Assembly: GCA_037043455.1 (NCBI GenBank) | Contig: JAWPHD010011474.1 | Coordinates: forward strand, 1 to 64,000 | Source: Cyrtodaria siliqua | Lineage: Eukaryota; Mollusca; Bivalvia; Adapedonta; Hiatellidae | Direction: 5' to 3' | DNA: 64,000 nucleotides | In this document: positions 55,915 through 64,000 of the stretch, in pieces | How positions within the stretch are numbered: the first letter of the stretch is position 1 | How the letters are laid out: every line of letters starts with the position of its first letter | Position numbers and translations under genes: made by a program | The notes under the pieces: model-generated | The model's input: the letters and a program-made list of their open reading frames with translations, nothing else | What the model was told of the DNA's origin: nothing | Databases searched by the model: none

Positions 55915-57930
55915 AGCTCTACTGATCAGAGATCAGCAGAGCTTATGCCGTGGTGCGGCGTCCGTCGTCCGTCCGTCTGTCCGTCCGTCTGTCCGTCTGT
56001 CCGTCCGTTAACTTTTATTTGTAGCGACTACTCCTCTGAAACTACTGGATGGATATTCATAAAACTTTACAGAAATGTTGCCCATGAAGTCTAGTTGATC
56101 CTAGCAAAAATTCATGTTGATGTGAAATCCAAGATGGCCGCCAAAGCTAAAAATAGATTTTTTAAATTCAAGTTTGTAGCGACTACTTCTTGAAAACTAT
56201 AAGTGATATTGATATGGGACTTTTTCTAAAATGATCAGCATGACATGATGTTGGTCCTTGTCGAAAATCGTCTTGATTTGACGTTAAACATGGCTGCCAG
56301 CGGCCATCTTTGTTTACATAGAGTTATATAGTAAAAACTTGTAGCGACTACTCCTCTGAAACTACTTCGCGGATTTTCATGAAACTTTACAGGAATGTTG
56401 CTCTTAATGTCTAATTGATCCTATCAAAATTTCAGATCGGCCAGAAATTCAAGATGGCTGCCACAGTTAAAAATAGATTTTTAAAAAATAAGTTTGTAGC
56501 GACTACTTCTTGAAAACTATTAAGTGATATTGATATGGGACTTTTTCTAAAATGATCAGCATGACATGATGGTTATCCGAGTCGAACATTATTTTGATTC
56601 GACATTAAACATGGCTGCCAGTGGCCATCTTTGTTTAAATAGAGTTATATAATGAAAACTTGTAGCGACTACTCCTCTGAAACTACTTAACGGATTTTCA
56701 TGAAACTTCACAGAAATGTTGCTCTTGATGTCTTATTGATCCTAGCAAAATTTCAGGTCAGCCGGAAATTCAAGATGGCCGCCATGGCTAAAAATAGATT
56801 TTCAAAATACAAGTTTGTAGCGACTACTTCTTGAAAACTATAAGTGATATTGATATGGGACTTTTTCTAAAGACATGATGTTGGTCCTTGTCGAAAATCG
56901 TTTTGATTCGACGTTAAACATGGCTGCCAGCGGCCATCTTTGTTTACATAGAGTTATATAATGAAAACTTGTAGCGACTACTCCTCTGAAACTACTTGAC
57001 TGATTTTCATGAAACTTCACACGAATGTTGCTCTTGATGTCTAATTGATCCTAGCAAAATTTCAGGTCGGCCGGAAATTCAAGATGGCCGCCACTGCTAA
57101 AAATAGATTTTTAAAAAATAAGTTTGTAGCGACTACTTCTTGAAAACTATAAGAGATATTGATATGGGACTTTTTCTAAAATGATCAGCATGACATGATG
57201 TTGGTCCTTGTCGAAAATCGTTTTGATTCGACGTTAAACATGGCTGCCAGTGGCCATCTTTGTTTACATAGAGTTATATAATGAAAACTTGTAGCGACTA
57301 CTCCTCTGAAACTACTTTACAGATTTTCATAAAACTTCACAGGAATATTGCTCTTGATGTCTTATTGATCCTAGCAAAATTTCAGGTCGGCCGGAAAATC
57401 AAGATGGCCGCCACGGCTAAAAATAGATTAAAAAAAAATAAGATTGTAGCGACGACTTCTTGAAAACTTTAAGAGATATTGATATGGGACTTTTTCTAAA
57501 ATGATCAGCATGACATGATGGTTATCCGTGTGTGTGTAATTCTAAGGTTTATAGTCCGTCCGCCAACGAACACGTCAGGGTATACCTGACGCGATGGGCA
57601 CAATAGAGTCTGGACTTCATGATGGTTATCCGAGTTGAACATTATTTTGATTCGACGTTAAACATGGCTGCCAGTGGCCATCTTTGTTTACGTAGAGTTA
57701 TATAATGAAAACTTGTAGCGACTACTCCTCTGAAAGTACTTGACGGATTTTCATGAAACTTCACAGAAATGTTGCTCTTGATGTCTAATTGATCCTAGCA
57801 AAATTTCAGGTCGGCCGGACATTCAAGATGGCCGCCACGGCTAAAAATAGATTTTCAAAAATCAAGTTTGTAGTCACTACTTCCTGAAATCAAAATCAAT
57901 CAGTAGAGCTTCAAGGTCATTGACCTCTTG
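55915..57930 (+). mobile_element. Tandem-repeat-bearing element C with about 320-bp units
   Basis: Left end AGCTCTACTGATCAGAGATC folds as GCTCTACTGATC/GATCAGCAGAGC. The CCGTCTGTCCGTCCGTC stretch is followed by units starting GTAGCGACTACTCCTCTGAA at about 56022, 56341, 56662, 56971, 57291 and 57716. The last gap is longer because of an insert of roughly 90 bp with CGTCAGGGTATACCTGACG near 57585. The right end is a hairpin AGGTCA/TGACCT plus CTTG (57914-57930). Repeated AAGATGGCCGCCA and CATGGCTGCCAG words. Non-coding. Confidence 0.82.
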
Positions 57931-59611
57931 TTATTATATACTTTTGAACAGCCTCAAAGATTGAAACGTTATTGTCATTACTTAGCGACTGATCACCGCA
58001 TAAAAGTGTTTTGAGTGTAACTGTGCATAACGGGTTAAGGGTGTGTGCAAGATCAGTACGTATTTCATTGTAAGCAGGACAACTAAAGAAAAAGTGTTGG
58101 TTATCTTCAATACTACCACTATGGCAGTGATCACATAACGGGGAGACGATTATATTTTTTTGAAACAGATAGAGGTTCAATGAACTACAATGGGTACGTA
58201 AACGGGTGTGTAGAATTTGTTCTTTTCTATTTCCCACGTAAAAATATTTGGGCGGTTGTATGATATTGCGATTCAAATAACGTTTAAATAAATGAATGGA
58301 ATCTGTGTTTCTAATATCTTGAGGTAAAGAGTTCCACTCGCGAACAGTAGTTGGTAGGAATGATTCTCTATACAGTTTAGTTCGAGCATTTACTGTCTGA
58401 AGATTATTTTCATTTCTTAGATGATATCGCGACGCGTCTCCTACTAAGGGTGGTACCAGAGATGATAAATACGAAGGCGTTAGAGAATGAACCATTTTAT
58501 AAAACAGAATAAGTTGATGATTAAGTCTTCGATTCTGTAAAGCTTCCCATCCTGTTTCTTTTTTTAAACGATCAAGGGATACCAATTTGGTAGTACCTGT
58601 CGTTATTCTGGCTGCTTCATTTTGAATTTTGTCAAGCTCTATCTTTTCGTAATTGGTGCAGTTATCCCATAGTACATCCCCGTATTCCAATAGTGGTCTT
58701 ATAAAACTTATATATATAGTTTCAAGAGATTTTCTATCGAGCTGGTGTTTTAGTTTTCTCATAATATTAATTCTACTCCATGCTTTATTTTTTATATACT
58801 CAATTTGCGAGTGCCAGCTACAGTCATTTGATAGAATGATACCTAGGTGTTTATGGCACTGAACTTCTGAAATGTTTTGGTTAACCATTTGTAGAGGGCA
58901 GTGCGCAGGTTTACGAATTTTGCGGGATAACAGAAGAGATTCTGTTTTGGACGGATTAAAAGTGACAAGCCATTTGTTTGACCAGTCGGTTATTTTTGCA
59001 ATGTCCGAATTGAGGATATTAGCTGCAACATCAATTTCATCGACAATAATATAAAGACTAGTATCGTCAGCAAAAAGCCGTATATTGGAATGAATGTCAT
59101 AAACAATGTCATTTATATAAATTAGAAAAAGAAGAGGGCCAAGAATAGAGCCTTGTGGGACTCCAGCATTGATTGTATTCCAATTAGACTTAGCACCGGG
59201 AATAACAACACATTGAATACGGTTTTCAAGGTAATTGGTGAACCAAGATAAGAGATCAGCTGAAATGCCTGCCGCTTTCAGTTTAACTAGGAGCCCTTTG
59301 TGCCATACTCGATCAAACGCTCTACTTAAATCGAAGAAAATAGCCCTAACCTCCTTTCCAGCATTGAGCGCTTTACAAAAAGTGTTATACAAAAATGTTA
59401 GTTGATTAATTGAGGAATCACCTTGGATAAATCCGGACTGCAAGTTTGTAAGGAAGTTATTATCACGAAGAAAATTAAAAACATGTTTGAAGATTAGTCT
59501 CTCTAACACTTTGACAATATTGCTTAAAAGCGATATTGGACGATAGTTATTAACACAAGAGGGGTCTCCTTTCTGTAAGGAAGTTATTATCACGAAGAAA
59601 ATTAAAAACAT
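57917..59611 (-). pseudogene. LINE reverse transcriptase, main part
   Basis: About 560 codons. RT blocks in order: NNYRPISLLSNIVKVLERLI, FIQGDSSINQLTF, AIFFDLSRAFDRVWHKGLL, INAGVPQGSILGPLLFLIYI, then RLFADDTSLY (the catalytic FADD) and FNPSKTESLLLSRK. The C-terminal region has a CDHCHSGSIEDNQHFFFSC zinc-knuckle-like motif. The final five or so codons read into the neighbouring element C, so the natural end is lost or lies in the AATAATA-like tail. The start at 59611 is only where the frame opens inside the 127-bp duplication; the upstream half is at 59550-60554. Confidence 0.88.
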
Positions 59612-60554
59612 GTTTGAAGATTAGTCTCTCTAACACTTTGACAATATTGCTTAAAAGCGATATTGGACGATAGTTATTAACACAAGAGGGGTCTCCTTTC
59701 TTTAAAATTGCACATACGTAAGCCTCTTTCCAGATATTGGGAACTTTACCCTGCGAAATAGACAAATTAAACAGATGACAAAGATGAGAAGCAATTTCAT
59801 TTGCTAACTCACGAAGGACTATGTTGTTAATCTGGTCTGGACCAGCGGCTTTTCCTACAGGGAGGGACTTCAAAACTGAATTAACTTCATATGGAGTTAG
59901 AACGAGGGTATTTAGAGTATGATCTGCAAAATTTGGATGCACATAAGGGGGTTCGATGTTAGTGTCGTTAAGGACAGTCTGGCTTTTGAAGTAGTCTTTT
60001 AATAAATTGGCTTTATCAGATTCGTCGGAAACAACGGAGTTGTTTTCAAAAAGGTCTGGGATAGACTGTTTTTCATTTGATGAAATGAACCTTTTAAGGG
60101 TTTTCCACCAGTCCTTAGAAGACAAAGAAGATGATTTAAGCTTTTCGGTAAGGGTTTTATAGTAAGCCTCCTTTGACTGACGTATTAATGCAACTACTTC
60201 ATTCCGGATGTGCTTAAAGTGGTCCCAGTTGTGTTGAAGATTAGAATATTTTGCTTTTCTATATGCACGTTTTCTTACTCTTATTTTGCGTTTGATCAAA
60301 GCATTTAACCATGGTGGTTCGTATGGTTTTATACGTACATTTTTATTTGGTATACACTGTTCGCTTAAAGAAAGAATTTTATCAGACACGTTTTTAGCGT
60401 ATAAATCGATGTCTTCGTTTTCAAGTTCTGTCCAATCTAACGATCTTGCTTTCGCACGTAACAGCTCATAATCGCCTTGGTCGTATTTCCAAATCTTCCT
60501 TATGAACGACTTACTTTTGTGTTTTGTAATTTGAATATACCATATATCGGACAC
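59550..60554 (-). pseudogene. LINE middle part (linker and RT start)
   Basis: Open between the two duplications. Reads a basic linker (IKRKIRVRKRAYRKAKYSNL), then SSLSSKDWWKTLKRFI, VLKSLPVGKAAGPDQINNIV and LKKGDPSCVNNYRPISLL. That order is typical of Jockey/CR1-type LINEs between endonuclease and RT. It runs out of frame at the 127-bp duplication (ends FLTERRPLLC). Confidence 0.87.
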
Positions 60555-60720
60555 TGATAACGTAAATCCTGATTTAAAAATGGATCGGCAACTCCGCTCA
60601 TAATCAAATTATCTTTGTTACTGATTAACATAAGATCAAGCAGAGATGAAGAGTACTCGGTAAAATTGGTCGGACCGTTTATAAGCTCATAATCGCCTTG
60701 GTCGTATTTCCAAATCTTCC

Positions 60721-61896
60721 TTATGAACGACTTACTTTTGTGTTTTGTAATTTGAATATACCATATATCGGACACTGATAACGTAAATCCTGATTTAAAA
60801 ATGGATCGGCAACTCCGCTCATAATCAAATTATCTTTGTTACTGATTAACATAAGATCAAGCAGAGATGAAGAGTACTCGGTAAAATTGGTCGGACCGTT
60901 TATAATCTGTTCCATACCAAATTGCTGACAAAACATGTCAATTTTACGTGAACTTTGTCGACTTAACATGTTAAAATTAAAATCACCAGTAACTATGATG
61001 TCTTTAATTCCCGTGTCAATTGCTAGATGCATCGACTCTTCTATCATATCACTATATGCTGAGTTAGAATTAGGTGGTCTGTAAAACACACCTAGAAGAA
61101 TGCGTTTATGATTTAGAACTAGCTCAATCCATAGGCATTCCAAGTTAATAAGTTCTAAGTCAAACCTGCGGATGTAATGCAAATTATCTTTAACATAAAC
61201 CATTACCCCACCGTGACTATCGGCGGACCGGTCTTTACGTTCCGGACTATGGTATGATGGGAAAAGCAGGTCTTCATTCTTCACTTGGTCATTAAGCCAA
61301 GTCTCAGAAAAAGTGAGAATGTCGAATTGATACAATTCAGTTTGAAGAAGATCAAGCTTTGTCCGTATGCTTTGCACATTATAATGAATGATTGACAGAC
61401 CATGTGAGATATCAAGCGTGTCTACGTTAGACCCCAGTGTACTAACCGTGGAGGAATTTGTACCTTCAAAACTATTTACTGAAACTGCAGAGCCAGGATT
61501 TTGATGGATATCACCAGACTGCATTAGAAGAATCATAAGCCAAGCACAAGCGGATGCAGAGAACTGGACTAAAATTGCGTAATTAAAAAACAATACGTTA
61601 TCGTAAAATTTGCTGCCCAAGACCATGCGTTTATACGGATGCATAATGGCTTTTGAAAGGCATGTTGTTGACAGAACGGTTCGATGCAGGGAGATCATAC
61701 AAATAAGCGAGTTGTACAGTGGCAGAAGAATGAGTATATGAAAAGCGATTGCAAACATGTGGTTGTAACGATAAGTTGGCATGATGGCGACAGAACAGCC
61801 TCTATTTTTCATGTAATTGCCAAAAGGGACAAAATAAATAATTCTATCGCCAACATACAAACGCAACGTTGTGATGTGATTAAGACAGCTATGCAA
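60721..61896 (-). pseudogene. LINE AP-like endonuclease part
   Basis: About 390 codons. After a hydrophobic N-terminal region comes LLMQSGDIHQNPGS, a hallmark word in this LINE group, then the endonuclease: IIHYNVQSIRTKLDLL (Asn), TFSETWLND (Glu), GGVMVYVKDNL, GVFYRPPN, VTGDFNFN (Asp/Asn), LLDLML. The usual RYHCPI-like end reads RYQCPI, i.e. the expected His is Gln in both duplicate copies. The frame is lost at the 221-bp duplication. Confidence 0.86.
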
Positions 61897-62000
61897 AGGA
61901 GTAAGCTAAAATATAAAGAACGCCTTCCGAGTCCCAGAGTCCCCATTCCTAACAATCCTACAAAACAATAAAGAAAAACATAAAGTATAGTGAAAAGGCT

Positions 62001-63216
62001 ACAAGGTAGCATTCGTTAACAATAAAAGAAGGATTTCCATGAAAATGATAGAGTATTTTACAAACTAAAACAAGCACACTGTTTTAAAACAAAGAGCACG
62101 ACTTGTCGCCAGTGTACGTTTTCATTATCAAGAGTTACACTTCCAAGCTCAGGACGGTGCAAGCAAGGCAATAAACACGTAACATTATAGCTTTTCGGAA
62201 CAAGTAAAATCCAATTATTTCTTACAAGTACCTGCATGTCAGATTCGTGGTGTAATTATTCCATTATAATGCCATATTACTTTTTTATATTCGGCATGAT
62301 ACATATAATCTTTAAATGTTATTTATTAGACAGGTTAATTGTGGTATGATAGCGAACACTATTATGCGGGAGAATATTTCTTACTCCTGTTAATCGTTAC
62401 AAAATCACATATGATAAAACAATTTAATGCACAATTAAATTAACCGAATAATAAATATCAACGCTAAATAGAAATAGACGCTTACATATTTGGATATATT
62501 TGTTATAGTACTATCAGTTTTGTTACAATTTACAAGATAGTCAAACAACTTAAACTAAAATTTAGATACATGCAAAGTTAACCTATTAGGCTGTTGCTGC
62601 TATAATGTTTGCTAGTAAGATGAGATGCATACATGAGAACTTTTAGTAAACCAACAACTGAATTGTATATAAGTAAATTATATATTTTTCAAAATCGCCA
62701 CTTTTTATAGTCATCTCAGTTAGGTATTGCAAATAAATTCAGTGTTCGACACTAACGCTAGTCCGCTAGTCCTGTGCCCACCTGTTTTTCAGGAGGACTA
62801 TCTAAACGTGAAAGTTGGCTAGTCCGTTGGACTAGTAATTTTTCGAGCCCCATTAAGATATTACGGCCGTGAAATACACATTCCTAATATAGGGCCGGGG
62901 TCACGCGATTAGGCGAAGTCGCTTAAAACCTCACTATGATTTGGCCGACTTCGCTTTTTTATCCATGTGGGGCGAAATTTGAGTCGCCGTCATTTACGGC
63001 AATTTCAAATGTGATTAACCTCATAATTAACAAAACCCTCTAAATTACCAATCAGTGCGTGTTTCACAAGTACCTTATTTAATCCCATTACCGATTGTTT
63101 ACATTTAAGTAAACCAATCAAAGCCATTGTATTTTTCCATTTGGTGAATAATTAAAAATCGTACTAGAAAACTATTGCGCAAGGGCGGGGTTATGATTCA
63201 TATATGGCCCAAAACT
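62001..63216. other. Gene-poor stretch
   Basis: No gene supported. Around 62755-62850 there is an inverted-looking CTAGTCC/GGACTAG-rich segment (GCTAGTCCGCTAGTCCTG ... GGCTAGTCCGTTGGACTAGT). Confidence 0.45.
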
Positions 63217-63390
63217 ACAAACTTTTTCACACAGTCCATTTTTTGTACCCAGGCACAACTGGTTACATTGGATACAAATAAATTACCAAAAAAAAAAAAA
63301 TTACAAAAAAAATAGCCCAAACTTTTTCACACAGTCCATTTTTTGTACCCAGGCACAACTGGTTACATTGGATACAAAAGTATTGAACAT
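63217..63390 (+). repeat. Direct duplication of about 65 bp
   Basis: CAAACTTTTTCACACAGTCC through CAACTGGTTACATTGGATAC occurs at about 63218 and again at about 63319, separated by a poly-A rich piece. Confidence 0.88.
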
Positions 63391-63430
63391 GTTTCCATTT
63401 TTCCATTAATAATATTCCCATTAATAGTAG

Positions 63431-64000
63431 TTTGGGTACATGGTTACACAGGGCTACACAAGGTACAAACTGGGTATAAATGGGTACAACTAATAATATT
63501 AATAGAGTTGAGGCAGAGCAATTTTGGGTACATGGTTACACAGGGATACACCAGGTACAAACTGGGTACAAGTGGGTACAACTAATAATATTAACAGATT
63601 TGAGGCCGAGCAATTTTGGATACATGGTTCCACAGGGATACACCAGGTACAAACTGGGTACAGGTGGGTACAACTAATAATATTAACAGATTTGAGGTAG
63701 AGCAATTTTGGGTACATGGTTACACAGGGATACACCAGGTACAAACTGGGTACAAGTGGGTATAACTAATAATATTAATAGATTTGAGGCAGAGACATTT
63801 TATTAGTTGTACCCACTTGTACCCAGTTTGTACCTGGTGTATCCCTGTGTAACCATGTTTCCAAAATTGATGTGCCTTGAATCTGTTCATATTATTAGTT
63901 GTACCCACGTGTACCCAATTTGTACCTGGTGTATCCCTGTGTAACCATGTACCCAAAATTGCTCGGCCTCAAATCTGTTAATATTATTAGTTGTACCCAC
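63431..64000. repeat. 92-bp array that flips orientation
   Basis: Units starting TTTGGGTACATGGTTACACA at 63431, 63523, 63615 and 63707 (92-bp step), with TACACCAGGTACAAACTGGG and TACAACTAATAATATTAA. From about 63795 the same unit appears in reverse complement (TTAGTTGTACCCACTTGTAC) to the window end. Confidence 0.9.

Larger units (their letters stand above)
57931..62000 (-). mobile_element. Non-LTR retrotransposon (CR1/Jockey-type LINE), frame-broken
   Basis: On the minus strand it encodes an AP-type endonuclease, then a reverse transcriptase with FADD, then a short Cys/His C-terminal part. Its 3' end (AATAA-like) abuts the right terminus of element C. Two tandem duplications, of 127 bp (59448-59574 and 59575-59701) and 221 bp (60464-60684 and 60685-60905), both shift the frame. 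The 5' limit is uncertain; the first open codons reach about 61900-62010. Confidence 0.88.

Noticed and set aside
63343..63956. Tyr/Gly-rich repeated peptides on both strands
   Set aside because: They come from the 92-bp tandem array; the phrase GYTRYKLGT repeats with the DNA unit.
1..64000. Prokaryotic defence island, phage or operon content
   Set aside because: Introns, SINEs, LINE, Ku70 and TRIM-like exons show eukaryotic nuclear DNA.

Overview
This window reads as nuclear DNA of a marine bivalve, or a close mollusc relative. The evidence is intron-rich AT-rich sequence, a RING-less B-box/NHL-type TRIM gene of the kind expanded in bivalves, several repeat families that look molluscan, and very heavy tandem-repeat load. 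There are no bacterial operons, no rRNA and no credible functional tRNA. The organism call is an inference from gene and repeat style.

Genes. (1) A TRIM-like gene on the minus strand has its B-box exon at 21089-21434 and its coiled-coil/beta-propeller exon at 3661-5026. The splice phases match, and the roughly 16-kb intron between them contains a 9-kb satellite of 68-bp units. The B-box exon carries a frameshift. (2) XRCC6 (Ku70, DNA double-strand-break repair) occurs as two pieces in an unexpected order on the plus strand. The last exons, including the C-terminal SAP domain, its stop codon and an AATAAA, lie at 31638-31690 and 32802-32924. Eleven further exons follow at 38454-50230; their 307 codons stay in frame and cover roughly human residues 65-365. 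A decayed copy of the last of these eleven exons lies at 1632-1723. This looks like a tandem, partly decayed duplication, or an assembly rearrangement. The first coding exon of the downstream copy is not where it should be: that interval is a 5.4-kb minisatellite.

Mobile elements. A 5.9-kb PIF/Harbinger DNA transposon (24534-30391) has both of its genes as pseudogenes and an F-box gene fragment between them. A CR1/Jockey-type LINE lies on the minus strand (57931 to about 62000), and its reading frame is broken by two short tandem duplications. tRNA-derived SINEs, TTAA-flanked fold-back MITEs and other inverted-repeat elements are scattered throughout. Three elements (46146-46806, 50764-54770, 55915-57930) have unrelated internal arrays but the same ends: a hairpin after TTTTAGCTC and a hairpin followed by CTCTTG.

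Layout: 1-1150 pyrimidine-rich array; 1.2-3.6 kb repeat remnants; 3.7-21.4 kb TRIM gene with MITEs, palindromes and satellite in its intron; 21.4-24.5 kb gene-poor; 24.5-30.4 kb Harbinger; 30.4-33.1 kb repeats and the upstream Ku70 3' end; 33.1-38.4 kb minisatellite; 38.4-50.2 kb Ku70; 50.3-57.9 kb tandem-repeat elements; 57.9-62 kb LINE; 63.2-64.0 kb inverted tandem array running off the end.
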